Shown piece after piece: positions 56,135 through 64,000 of a stretch of DNA of 64,000 bases. The DNA is taken from assembly GCA_963762525.1 (NCBI GenBank), contig CAVXKT010000001.1:310001-374000 (forward strand), given 5' to 3'. Source of the stretch: DATFDN01 sp963762525. GTDB taxonomy: Bacteria; Pseudomonadota; Alphaproteobacteria; Acetobacterales; Acetobacteraceae. Within the stretch, counting starts at the first letter, position 1. Each line of letters starts with the position of its first letter. Position numbers and translations under genes: made by a program. Below the pieces are notes generated by a model that was given only the letters and a program-made list of their open reading frames with translations, did not search any database and was not told the origin of the DNA.

Positions 56135-57006
56135 ATGGAACACGCGCGCATCCGGGCCAACGGCATCACGCACCATCTCGCCCGACTTGGCGCCGGCCCG
56201 CCGCTCCTGCTCATGCACGGCTGGCCGGAATTCTGGTGGACCTGGGAGCCGGTGATGCAGCGTCTGGCCGAACGTTTCACTCTGCTGGCCCCCGACTTCC
56301 GCGGCTTCGGGGAAAGCGATAAGCCGGCCGGCGATTTGCCATCGGCGGATGCCGGCCCGGCGGTTCTCGCCGACGACATGCTGGCGCTGCTCGACGCTCT
56401 CGGCATCGCGCGCGTCGGGCTGGTCGGCCACGACGTGAGCGGGGCGGTGATCCAGGAAATGGCTCGACGCGCGCCCGATCGCTTCCCCGGCCTGTTCTGC
56501 TTCGATTGCCCGCATCCCGGCATCGGCCGCCGCTGGATCGAGGCCGGGCATGTGCGCGAAATCTGGTATCAGCATTTCCATCAGCTACCCTGGGCCGCGA
56601 GCCTCGTCGGTGCGTCGCGCGAAACCTGCCGGATCTATTTCGCGCACTTCCTCCGCCACTGGTCGGTGCGCCGGGAATGGGTGGAGGAGGCGCTGGAGCG
56701 TGGGTCGATAACTTCATGCGGCCGGGCAACCTGCAAGGCGGTTTCAACTGGTATGTCAGCCGCAATGCCGACCGCCTTGCCGAGACGCGCGGCGAGCAAA
56801 CCGAGCTTCCGAAGATCACCATTCCGACCCGGGTGCGTTGGGGCAATTCGGCCGTCCTGCCCGCCGCCTGGGGCGATACGCTGGGCGAGACCTTCGCCGA
56901 TCTCGATTTCGCGCCGCTGCACGGCGTCGGGCATTTCCCGCACCGCGAGGACCCCGATCGCGCTGCGGCGGAGATCGGCGCGTTCTTCGAGCGATACCGG
57001 CCATAG
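56135..57006 (+). CDS. Alpha/beta hydrolase with Asp nucleophile, epoxide-hydrolase/dehalogenase type (frame broken once)
   Basis: About 290 residues. HGWPEFWWTW forms the oxyanion-hole strand; the nucleophile elbow VGHDVSGAV places Asp100 where epoxide hydrolases and haloacetate dehalogenases have it; the catalytic histidine is in HGVGHFPHRE. The frame changes near 56700, between WVEEALER and NFMRPGNLQGGF. It is followed 20 bases later by a fumarylacetoacetase-family gene on the same strand, so the two may act in one catabolic route. Confidence 0.85.
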
Positions 57007-57026
57007 CCGGCGAAGAGAGGGACACC

Positions 57027-57956
57027 ATGAAGCTGCTGCACTTCGACGATTATCGGCTTGGCGTGCTGCATGGCGAGGCGGTCGTGGACGTGACCGAGCT
57101 GGTTGCGCCGCGAATCCCGCACGCCGACCGGCGCGAGCTGATGCCCAAGCTGATCGCGCGGTTCGACGAGTTCCGCCCGGCGCTGCAACAGGCCGCGTCT
57201 TCCGGTCCGAACCTCCCGCTCGCCCGGGTGCAGCCGCGCGCGCCCCTGCCGCGGCCCGGCAACATCGTATGCATGGCGGTGAATTACATGGAGGACGGCA
57301 CCCGCTCCGCGCCGGCGCCGCTGAATGCCTTCCATAAGGCCCCGACGGCGGTGATCGGGCCGGATGAGACGATGGTGCTTCCGGATGTGCCGGCAACGAT
57401 CTTCGAGGGCGAGGCCGAACTGGCCGTGGTGATCGGCCGCCGCGCCGCCAATGTCGCCCGGGCCCGCGCGATGGAACATGTGTTCGGATACGTCAACTTC
57501 ATCGACGGCTCGGCCCGCGGCCTGCCGCCACCCGGCAACGTGTTCTTTCAGATGAAGTCGCGCGACACGTTCGCGCCGATCGGGCCGTGGATCGTCACCG
57601 CCGACGAAATCGCCGATCCGCAGCGCCTGCGCGTGCGGCTGTCGGTGAACGGCGACGTCATGCAGGATTTCAGCACCGACGACATGGCGCACGACATCGC
57701 CACCTGCATCGCCTGGGTGAGCGCGATCCATCCGCTGGAGCCGGGCGATATCCTGGCCACCGGCACCAACCACCGCGGCCTCAGCCCGTTCATGGACGGC
57801 GATACCGTGATTCTGGAGACCGAAGGGCTCGGATCGCTGCGGATCGCGGTGCGCGATGGCCTCACACGCCGCTGGGCGCGCGAGACGCGACTTCAGCGCC
57901 AGAACCACGGCTTCGATTCGCCGACCCCGCAGACCGAGGGGAAATACGCCAAGTGA
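57027..57956 (+). CDS. Fumarylacetoacetate hydrolase family protein
   Basis: 309 residues from ATG 57027. Metal-binding residues typical of the family are in TIFEGEAELAVVIGR and in NFIDGSARGLP; KSRDTFAPIGPWIV and DILATGTNHRGLSPFMDGD complete the signature. It cleaves C-C bonds or hydrates/decarboxylates 2-keto diacids in aromatic degradation. Likely co-transcribed with the preceding hydrolase. Confidence 0.87.
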   Translation: MKLLHFDDYRLGVLHGEAVVDVTELVAPRIPHADRRELMPKLIARFDEFRPALQQAASSGPNLPLARVQPRAPLPRPGNIVCMAVNYMEDGTRSAPAPLNAFHKAPTAVIGPDETMVLPDVPATIFEGEAELAVVIGRRAANVARARAMEHVFGYVNFIDGSARGLPPPGNVFFQMKSRDTFAPIGPWIVTADEIADPQRLRVRLSVNGDVMQDFSTDDMAHDIATCIAWVSAIHPLEPGDILATGTNHRGLSPFMDGDTVILETEGLGSLRIAVRDGLTRRWARETRLQRQNHGFDSPTPQTEGKYAK

Positions 57957-58013
57957 TGCCGGTCGGCCCCGCCCGCCGGGCGGAAGCGGAAGGAGCCGAC
58001 CGGCAGTGACGCT

Positions 58014-58754
58014 TCAGCGGACCGGCGGTTGGCCGCCGTAACCGGGCGGCGGCGCCGGATAGCCGCCCTGGTAGCCGCCGTTCATGGCCGGAGCGCCCGG
58101 ATAGGCGCCGACATTCCCGCCGGGCTGATAACCATAGCCACCGTTGCCCGGCTGATATCCGTTCGGCTGCATCCCCGGCTGATAGCCATTTGGCTGCATC
58201 CCGGGCTGATAGCCGTTGCCACCCTGCATCATGCCCCCACCGCCACCCATCGCCATCTGCTCGGTCCGCTGCGCCGCCGGGATGGCTTGACGGATCAGCT
58301 CCATCGCGCGCGCGTGATCTCGCCCGGAGAGCGCCTGCAGAGCACCGTTGATATCCTGCACCGCCGGGTTTTGATCCGGCTGACCGACCGCCCCCTGCGG
58401 CACCGAGCGGTTGAGCAGGAAGGTCTCGGCGTTTTCCAACGCCGCCTGGGTCTCCCCGGTCCGGTTGCGCGCCAGCGCGTCGCTGGCGGCACGCAGATAC
58501 TGGGTGGCGGTGGCGTTGGGTCCGACCGGGGGCGCCGGCAGGCTCGGCGAGATCTGCGAGCGGGTATCCGCGGAGGTGATGTTGGTGGCGCGGCGAGACA
58601 TCGGCTGATGGCTGGGCGGCGCCGGAAGCTCACCGGTCGGCGCCTCCCCGTTCTGGTTCATGTAGCCCGGACCGGCCCCCTGCTGCATCTGGGCGAGGGC
58701 GGGTGTGACGGCGAGCGCCGTCAGCATGGTGAACGACAATACGGCCGAGCGCAT
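58014..58754 (-). CDS. Secreted protein with helical core and Gly/Gln/Tyr/Pro repeats
   Basis: 246 residues from ATG 58754 behind AAGGAGA. A signal peptide ends near PALAQ. Residues about 80-165 form a helical region (TQYLRAASDALARNRTGETQ, ALENAETFLLNRSV, ALQALSGRDHARAMELI). The C-terminal 80 residues are low complexity with repeated NGYQPGMQP and GGYQGGYP units. The protein type is familiar to me from acetic-acid-bacteria relatives but has no assigned function. The repeat count may vary between strains. Confidence 0.7.
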   Translation of the reverse strand: MRSAVLSFTMLTALAVTPALAQMQQGAGPGYMNQNGEAPTGELPAPPSHQPMSRRATNITSADTRSQISPSLPAPPVGPNATATQYLRAASDALARNRTGETQAALENAETFLLNRSVPQGAVGQPDQNPAVQDINGALQALSGRDHARAMELIRQAIPAAQRTEQMAMGGGGGMMQGGNGYQPGMQPNGYQPGMQPNGYQPGNGGYGYQPGGNVGAYPGAPAMNGGYQGGYPAPPPGYGGQPPVR

Positions 58755-58848
58755 TTGCGGTCTCCTTGGAGATGAGCAATCCGTCCCCAACACCTAATCA
58801 CCCCGTGAAGCGGGCGCTTCCGCCTCTCCCCGATTGTTGAACGCCGGT

Positions 58849-59730
58849 TCACCGCCAGCGGCGGTGGAACCACAGCCACTGGTCAGGGTGCTCGCGCACC
58901 CAGCCCTCGACGATGCTCGTCACCATCTGCATGGTTCCCGGAACATCGACCAAATCCCGCGCATCGCGCGGCAGTTCGAGCGGCCCGACGGTATCGACCC
59001 GGAACCGTCCGCGCGGCAGGCGGATCACGCGCGCGCCAACCACCGGGCAATCGAACTGCCGCGCCAGCCGCGCCAGGGCGGTATTGGCCCGACACGGTCG
59101 GCCGAAGAACGTGACCTCCACTCCCCGAGAGAAGTGCTGATCGACAAGCATCCCCAGATGCTCGCCGCGGCGCAGCGCGGCCGCCATCGCGATCGGCGCC
59201 TCGATGCGGGTGCGGATCAGGCGTCCCATCAACGGGGTGCGGATGCGGGCGATCTCGGCGGCGATGGCGCGATTGTTCGGCATCCGGTAAACTGCCGCCG
59301 AAGGCAATCCGTGGGCAGCGGCGGCAACACCGGGCAGCTCCCAATTACCGAGATGGGCGCAAAAGCAGAGCGCCGGCTTGCCGTCGTTCAACAATTGATA
59401 GAACAGCGGCGCCAAATCGGTCTCGATGCGGCCTTTGCCGGGATGTTCCGGGTCGAAGTCCCAAATCCGGCCGAGATGGACATATTCCCCGGCGACCCGT
59501 CCCAGATTGTCCCAGGCGCCGGCAAGCGTCGCCTCGATCCAGGCGGCGTCGCGATCGGGATAGGCGGCGCGCAGATTGGCTCGCCCGATCCGGTGCGCCG
59601 GCGACAGCGGCCCCAGCCGCCGCGCCGCCGCACCGCACAGCGCGACGGCGCGGTCGGGATCGGTCCGCGCCATTGTGCGGAAGAGTGCGGCGGCGAGGCC
59701 GCCGAGCAGGCGATCAATCGGGTCCCTCAC
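58849..59730 (-). CDS. lpxXL: Lipid A secondary acyltransferase, LpxL/LpxXL type
   Basis: 293 residues from GTG 59730. The LpxL catalytic H-x4-E is HLGNWE (His126, Glu131); the tail WLWFHRRWR is typical. It transfers an acyl chain from an ACP to a lipid A precursor at the inner membrane. As last gene of the acpXL cluster it is expected to use a very long chain carried by AcpXL. A hairpin lies directly before its start and may cover the ribosome binding site. Confidence 0.85.
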   Translation of the reverse strand: MRDPIDRLLGGLAAALFRTMARTDPDRAVALCGAAARRLGPLSPAHRIGRANLRAAYPDRDAAWIEATLAGAWDNLGRVAGEYVHLGRIWDFDPEHPGKGRIETDLAPLFYQLLNDGKPALCFCAHLGNWELPGVAAAAHGLPSAAVYRMPNNRAIAAEIARIRTPLMGRLIRTRIEAPIAMAAALRRGEHLGMLVDQHFSRGVEVTFFGRPCRANTALARLARQFDCPVVGARVIRLPRGRFRVDTVGPLELPRDARDLVDVPGTMQMVTSIVEGWVREHPDQWLWFHRRWR

Positions 59731-59733
59731 CCG

Positions 59734-59758
59734 ACCCTCACCCGCCGCGGGTGAGGGT
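59734..59758. promoter_or_regulatory. Perfect hairpin between adh and lpxXL
   Basis: Arms of 11 bases, 59734-59744 (ACCCTCACCCG) and 59748-59758 (CGGGTGAGGGT), with a 3-base loop, lie between the two genes and touch the adh stop codon. The purine-rich stretch in front of the lpxXL GTG overlaps or abuts the stem. No run of T follows, so a classical terminator is unlikely; translation control or RNA processing is possible. Confidence 0.55.
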
Positions 59759-60780
59759 CACAGCGCAACCACGAGCTTCCCGAATACCTCGCGCCGCTCC
59801 AGCCGCTCCAGGCCGCTTGCCACGTCTTCGAGCCGGTATTCGGCGTCGATCACCGGCCTGACGCCGGCGGCGATCCGCCGCAGCGCGCGTTCGAGCGCGG
59901 AGATCGGCGCGCCGAACGAGCCGATGATCCGATATTGCTGTTGGAAAAGCTGCATCAGGTTGATGCTTCCCGCCGGGCCCGATGTCGCCCCGCACGTCAC
60001 CAGGCGCCCGCCGCGCCGCAGCGACAGCAGGGAACCGCTCCAGGTCTCCGCCCCGGTGTGCTCGAATACCACATCGACGCCCCGCTTGGCGGTGATCTTG
60101 CGGACCACGCCCTCGAACCGCTCGGCACGGTAGTTGATGACGTGATCGGCGCCGAGCGCGCGCGCCTTCTCCGCCTTCGCATCGCTGCCGACGGTGGTGA
60201 TGACGGTGCAGCCGAGCGACTTGGCGACGCGGATGGCGATGCTGCCGATGCCTGAACCGCCGGCATGGACCAGCAGCGTTTCGCCCGCCTCCAGCCGCGC
60301 ATTGTCGAACAGCATATGCTCGACGGTGGAGTAGGCCACCGCGATGCAAGCGGCATCACGCGAATCGACCGCATCCGGCACCTTCAGCGCGAGCCGTGCC
60401 GGGTGCGTCGTGATCTCCTCGGCGAAGCCGCCCAAATGGAAGCCCCGCACGCCGCTCGGATTCTCGCACAGATTGTCGAGCCCGCGCCGACAGAATCGAC
60501 ACAAGCCGCAGACGATCGCCGCATAGGGCACCACCCGTTCCCCGGGGGCAAAACCCTCCGCCCCGGGGCCGGTTTGCAGCACCTCGGCCACCGCCTCGGC
60601 GCCGACGGTGAGCGGGAAACTTCGCTTGGCGAACGCCATGCCGCGAAAGCCCCAGAGGTCGATATGATTGAGCGCGACGTGGCGGACGCGCAGCAATAAC
60701 TCGCCCGGCCCCGGCGCGCCGGGCGCAGCGATATCGCGCAACGCGATCTCGCGGTCAGCGAGAAGTTGCAGCGCGCGCAT
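59758..60780 (-). CDS. Zinc-type alcohol dehydrogenase of the VLCFA cluster
   Basis: 340 residues, MDR family. The structural zinc cysteines are in CGLCRFCRRGLDNLCE; the cofactor motif is GGSGIGSIA; FEHTGAETW follows. It is the adh member conserved in acpXL-lpxXL clusters of rhizobia, where it may act on the omega-1 oxygen of the very long chain. Its ATG lies 2 bases after the stop of the ketosynthase gene. Confidence 0.82.
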   Translation of the reverse strand: MRALQLLADREIALRDIAAPGAPGPGELLLRVRHVALNHIDLWGFRGMAFAKRSFPLTVGAEAVAEVLQTGPGAEGFAPGERVVPYAAIVCGLCRFCRRGLDNLCENPSGVRGFHLGGFAEEITTHPARLALKVPDAVDSRDAACIAVAYSTVEHMLFDNARLEAGETLLVHAGGSGIGSIAIRVAKSLGCTVITTVGSDAKAEKARALGADHVINYRAERFEGVVRKITAKRGVDVVFEHTGAETWSGSLLSLRRGGRLVTCGATSGPAGSINLMQLFQQQYRIIGSFGAPISALERALRRIAAGVRPVIDAEYRLEDVASGLERLERREVFGKLVVAL

Positions 60781-60782
60781 GT

Positions 60783-62048
60783 TCAGATGGGCGCGCCCAG
60801 CACGAGCGAGACGTTCTGACCGCCGAACCCGAAGGAGTTGGATACGGCATGCGCTACGGTCGCATCCCGCGCTTCGTTCGGCACGCAGTCGAGCGGCAGC
60901 GCCGGGTCGGGCAGATCGTAATTGATCGTCGGCGGCAGGCGACCCTCCAGCAGCGCCAGGATGGTGAACACCGCTTCGATCGCACCGGCGGCGCTCAGCG
61001 TGTGCCCGATCATCGACTTGTTGGAGGAGATCGGCAGCCGCCCGGCGCGATCGCCGAACACCGTCGAGACGCCCAGCCACTCCATCTTGTCGTTTTCCGG
61101 CGTGCCGGTGCCGTGGGCGTTGATGTAGCCGATGGCGTCAGGTTCGAGCGCGGCATCGGCGAGTGCGTTGCGGATGCAGGCGATGATCGGCTTGCCATCC
61201 GGGGAGCTGCGCGTGCGGTGAAAGCTGTCGGCCATCTCCCCGCAACCTTCGACCACGCCCAGAACCCGCGCGCCGCGGCTGCGGGCCGCGGCCAGGCTCT
61301 CGAGCACCAGCGCCCCGGCCCCCTCCGCCATTACGAAGCCGTCGCGGTCCTTGCTGAACGGGCGTGCCGCCTTCTCCGGCACCTCATTGCGGGCAGAGAG
61401 TGCCGAGAGCAGCGAAAAGCGGATCAGCGTCTCGGGATTGACCGACGCATCGGTGCCGATGCAAAGCGCGGCGGCAGCTTCGCCGCGGCGTATCGCCTCC
61501 ACGCCGAGCTGGATCGCGGTCGCGCCCGAGGCGCAAGCCGTCGAGGTGGCGATCGGCGAGCCTTTGGTGCCGAACTCATCGGCCAGCGCTTCGCCGACCG
61601 ACGCGAACAGGAAGCGCTCGTGCCAGGGCGCGAATTCGTCGCGCGACGCGGCTTGCAGCAGGGCGTCGTAGCCGCTCGCCCCCGGCACCGCCGCCGCCAG
61701 GGCGCGCCGGTGCGGCCACTCCATCTCCACCGGCGCGAGGGCAAGCAGAAGCGGCCCCGGGAAATCGCCGGAGCGGCCGATGCCGGAGCGGCCGATCGCC
61801 TCGTAAGCAGCCCGCCGCGCCATCTCCTCGGCGAGTGCCACCGACGAGTCGAAGGGAATGAAATCCACCGGCCCGGCGATGGTCGTGCGCAGACCGTCGA
61901 GCGGGAACCTTGCGATCCGCCGGATGCCCGATCGGCCGGCGGTCAGGCGCGACCAATTATCCTCGACCCCCTCGCCGAGCGAGGTCAGGAGGCCGATTCC
62001 GGTAACGACCACGATCGGCCGTCCGAAGCTGTCCACATCCGCGCTCAT
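60783..62048 (-). CDS. Beta-ketoacyl-ACP synthase II type, catalytic (VLCFA cluster)
   Basis: 421 residues from ATG 62048. Complete Cys-His-His site: Cys172 in TSTACASGA, His312 in NAHGTGTPEND, and His349 with Lys344 in SNKSMIGHTL. It extends the acyl chain on AcpXL, condensing with malonyl-ACP. Its partner upstream is a ketosynthase-like protein without the cysteine, so the two may form a heterodimer like KS/CLF pairs. Confidence 0.88.
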   Translation of the reverse strand: MSADVDSFGRPIVVVTGIGLLTSLGEGVEDNWSRLTAGRSGIRRIARFPLDGLRTTIAGPVDFIPFDSSVALAEEMARRAAYEAIGRSGIGRSGDFPGPLLLALAPVEMEWPHRRALAAAVPGASGYDALLQAASRDEFAPWHERFLFASVGEALADEFGTKGSPIATSTACASGATAIQLGVEAIRRGEAAAALCIGTDASVNPETLIRFSLLSALSARNEVPEKAARPFSKDRDGFVMAEGAGALVLESLAAARSRGARVLGVVEGCGEMADSFHRTRSSPDGKPIIACIRNALADAALEPDAIGYINAHGTGTPENDKMEWLGVSTVFGDRAGRLPISSNKSMIGHTLSAAGAIEAVFTILALLEGRLPPTINYDLPDPALPLDCVPNEARDATVAHAVSNSFGFGGQNVSLVLGAPI

Positions 62049-62056
62049 GCCGATCC

Positions 62057-63229
62057 TTACGCCGCCGTGACCAGCGCCATCGCCTCGCCCCGCCAATGTC
62101 CCCAGCCGGTGACGATCGCCTGCCGCAGCGGTCCCGCCATCGGCGCCTCGGCCGCCTCCAGCGGCGGGAACAACGTGCCCCGGCTCACCGCCCATGCGGC
62201 CAGCGCGACGGCGGCCGGAAAGGCCGGTTCCAATGCATGACCGAGCGCGGTGCCGGCGGCCCGCACCGGCAGCTCAAGCAACTCCAGAAAACCATGCTCC
62301 TCCGACGTCGCCGGCTCCACGCCGGAAGCGGCGGAGATCACCGCCGCCCCGGGCAGGTCGAGCAGTGAGCGCATGGCTGCCAACTGTTGCGCCGCGTTGC
62401 GCGTGGCCTCGCCGGGGCGGCGGCGGCAACGATCCGCCCCGACCGCAGCAATGCCGGCGATCGGCGTCACGCCCCGTGCCTCGGCGCCGGCGCGGCTCTC
62501 GATGACCAGGAAGCAGCCGAGCGAGCCCAGTACCATCCCACCGCCGCGCTTTGCGCGATCCCACACCGGCGACCAGGCGTCGCGAAGCAGCGTGCGGCCG
62601 AGCGCATAATTCAGCAGCATTTCCGGCCGCTCGCCATTCATGGCGCCGCCGACGAGAAACAAATCGCCCTGCCCGGCGGCGATGCGCGCGCACGCGACCC
62701 GCACCGCGTCGGCGCCCGCCTGTTCCTCGCCCATGAAGGTTCGCGACGAGCCGACGACGCCGTGCACGATCGAGATATTGCCGGCCAGCAAATTGGAGAG
62801 CTGCGCGAGAAAGAGTGTCGGGCGCAGTCCGGTCATCAGCTCGGTATTCAAGCTCGCGGCCGGATCGGCCAGCACGGCGGCATCCACCGCCGGGTCGCGC
62901 TCGCCGCCGCCGGCGCAAACGATCATGTGGGTACGCGCAAGCAAGGCGGCGTCGCCCTTTACACCGGCCTGCTCCAAGGCGAGCCCGGCGGCGTGCACGC
63001 CGATGCGCTGCCACGGCTCCATCTGCCGCTGATCGCCGCGCTTGGGGATTTGGCGGTCGAACTCCAGGGGTGCGATCGGGTGCACCGGGAATGGTGCGAA
63101 ACGCTCCAGGTCAACAACCGGATGCAACCCGCCCGGCGCGGAGAATGCCGCCCAATGCGCGTCCGGCCCCTCGCCCAGGGAAGAGACGAGGCCGATGCCG
63201 CTGATGAGGGCGTCGCGCTCACGCGGCAT
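62057..63229 (-). CDS. Ketosynthase-like protein lacking the active cysteine (chain-length-factor-like)
   Basis: 390 residues. The thiolase fold is kept (ISGIGLVSSLGEG at the start, FLAQLSNLLAGNISIVHG before the nucleophile position). The nucleophile elbow reads VVGSSRTFMGEE, with Ser161-Ser162 where Cys should be, and the NAHGTGT histidine motif is gone. Rhizobial clusters also carry two KS genes. It overlaps the fabZ-like gene upstream by 11 bases. A priming or chain-length role is inferred. Confidence 0.82.
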   Translation of the reverse strand: MPRERDALISGIGLVSSLGEGPDAHWAAFSAPGGLHPVVDLERFAPFPVHPIAPLEFDRQIPKRGDQRQMEPWQRIGVHAAGLALEQAGVKGDAALLARTHMIVCAGGGERDPAVDAAVLADPAASLNTELMTGLRPTLFLAQLSNLLAGNISIVHGVVGSSRTFMGEEQAGADAVRVACARIAAGQGDLFLVGGAMNGERPEMLLNYALGRTLLRDAWSPVWDRAKRGGGMVLGSLGCFLVIESRAGAEARGVTPIAGIAAVGADRCRRRPGEATRNAAQQLAAMRSLLDLPGAAVISAASGVEPATSEEHGFLELLELPVRAAGTALGHALEPAFPAAVALAAWAVSRGTLFPPLEAAEAPMAGPLRQAIVTGWGHWRGEAMALVTAA

Positions 63230-63692
63230 TCAGGAGCTCCTCCGGCACGCCCACACGGCGCGCGTGGGCAATCATGGCGACGCGCATCTCAGGGTCCGGA
63301 AACGGCACCACGCGATAGGTGATCTCGGCATAAGCGGCCTCCCGTCCTTCCAGCTCCAGCCGGCCCGCCGCCACCGCATAGCCGGAGCCGTCATGGACCA
63401 GCCGCGCTTCCGCGTACAGCAGCTGGCCCGGCAGCACGAAGGCGCGCAGCTTCGCCTCTTTCACCTGCGCCAGAAATGCCATCCGCTCGAAGCGCGCGCG
63501 CGCGAGAATCAGCCAGCCGCCGGTTTGCGCGATGGTTTCGATCATCAACGCGCCGGGGAGAAGCGGATGGCCGGGAAAATGGCCCTCGAACACCGGGCTT
63601 TCGGCCGGCACCCTGCATTCGGCGCGCACGTGTCCGCCGCCGGGATCAAGCTCCGTCACCCGGTCCAGCATCTGAAAATACTCGAGACGCAT
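63219..63692 (-). CDS. 3-hydroxyacyl-ACP dehydratase, FabZ type (VLCFA cluster)
   Basis: 157 residues, hotdog fold. The catalytic motif EGHFPGHPLLPGALMIE has His38 and Glu52 in the expected positions. It dehydrates 3-hydroxyacyl-AcpXL during elongation. It ends inside the start of the ketosynthase-like gene and begins 10 bases after the AcpXL stop. Confidence 0.88.
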   Translation of the reverse strand: MRLEYFQMLDRVTELDPGGGHVRAECRVPAESPVFEGHFPGHPLLPGALMIETIAQTGGWLILARARFERMAFLAQVKEAKLRAFVLPGQLLYAEARLVHDGSGYAVAAGRLELEGREAAYAEITYRVVPFPDPEMRVAMIAHARRVGVPEELLNAA

Positions 63693-63702
63693 TCCGAAAA
63701 GG

Positions 63703-63984
63703 TCAGGCCGCCTTCGCCGCGACCAGGGAATCGATGTTGGCGCACAGATCGCGGACCACGAAGTAGCGATCCGAGGATACCTTGCCCTCGTTCACCTCCT
63801 GCGTCCATTGCTCCAATGGCATCTTGATGCCGAACGCCTTGTCGATGGCGAACGCCACGTCGAGGAAATCGAGACTGTCGATGCCGAGATCGTTGATCGC
63901 ATGGCTGTCCGGCGCGATCTTCTCGGTCGGGATATCGCAGGTCTCGGAGATGATCCCGGAGACGGTTTCAAACGTTGATGCCAT
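63703..63984 (-). CDS. acpXL: Acyl carrier protein AcpXL
   Basis: 93 residues. The phosphopantetheine site is Ser37 in GIDSLDFLD; the length and the C-terminal WTQEVNEGKV and YFVVRDLCANID mark it as the specialised AcpXL type. It carries the 27-hydroxyoctacosanoate-like chain destined for lipid A. First gene of the leftward cluster acpXL, fabZ, KS, KS, adh, lpxXL; its promoter would lie at or beyond the right edge of the window. Confidence 0.9.
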   Translation of the reverse strand: MASTFETVSGIISETCDIPTEKIAPDSHAINDLGIDSLDFLDVAFAIDKAFGIKMPLEQWTQEVNEGKVSSDRYFVVRDLCANIDSLVAAKAA

Positions 63985-64000
63985 TCACCAAGCCTCTGCC

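Noticed and set aside
1..64000. CRISPR array, insertion sequence or rRNA operon
   Set aside because: No regularly spaced direct repeats, no transposase-like protein in any frame and no rRNA-like sequence were seen.

Overview
The window is GC-rich alphaproteobacterial chromosome. Its gene content would fit the Rhodospirillales/Acetobacteraceae: a C4-pathway hemA, a PQQ-dependent dehydrogenase with its own cytochrome c, and an acpXL-to-lpxXL cluster for very-long-chain acylation of lipid A. There is no ribosomal marker, so this placement is inference. Many conserved genes, including hemA and ftsH, are split by single-base indels while the flanking frames stay well conserved. I read most of these as consensus errors in the assembly. 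Split genes are annotated as one feature with the breaks stated.

Layout. 0-5.8 kb: a leftward operon of five unrecognised genes, including a gluzincin-type metalloprotease (HECGH) and an 811-residue protein with a long amphipathic segment. 6-15.4 kb: hemA, 3-hydroxybutyrate dehydrogenase, an HpaB-type flavin monooxygenase, a PQQ dehydrogenase with a dihaem cytochrome c, zwf, an atypical SDR and a methyltransferase. 15.4-26.9 kb: envelope genes, comprising two duplicated Tyr/Gly-rich lipoproteins, a FecR/DUF6600 protein, waaA with a DUF374 acyltransferase, a GT39 glycosyltransferase, a DUF1326/DUF2182 pair, a YfgM-like protein and BamB. 27-30.6 kb: a patch of visibly lower GC with a QueD-like protein lacking the catalytic cysteine, a sulfite-oxidase-like protein and a broken GGDEF/EAL protein. 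30.9-34.8 kb: GT2-GtrA, a tyrosine phosphatase, a beta-hydroxyacid dehydrogenase, a carboxymuconolactone-decarboxylase-like protein and an SDR.

34.8-43.0 kb is the most interesting part. A two-gene cassette, a 1633-residue DEAH helicase with a DUF1998-like C-terminus and its roughly 1090-residue partner, lies between two copies of a 60-bp sequence (59/60 identical). The left copy is in the 3' end of the SDR gene. The right copy is an orphan SDR 3' end with its own stop codon. This is what integration into a gene 3' end leaves behind when the element brings a replacement end. I infer a mobile anti-phage (defence) cassette using an SDR gene as its attachment site.

43-57.9 kb is mainly catabolic: a Rieske oxygenase, FtsH, a PoxB-like ThDP enzyme translationally coupled to a large FAD/Fe-S oxidoreductase, and an SDR/acyl-CoA dehydrogenase/phosphotransferase group interrupted by about 1.1 kb carrying a truncated AbiEii-like nucleotidyltransferase. 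A hydrolase and a fumarylacetoacetase-family protein follow. 58.8-64 kb is the acpXL-fabZ-KS-KS-adh-lpxXL operon. One of its two ketosynthases lacks the catalytic cysteine.
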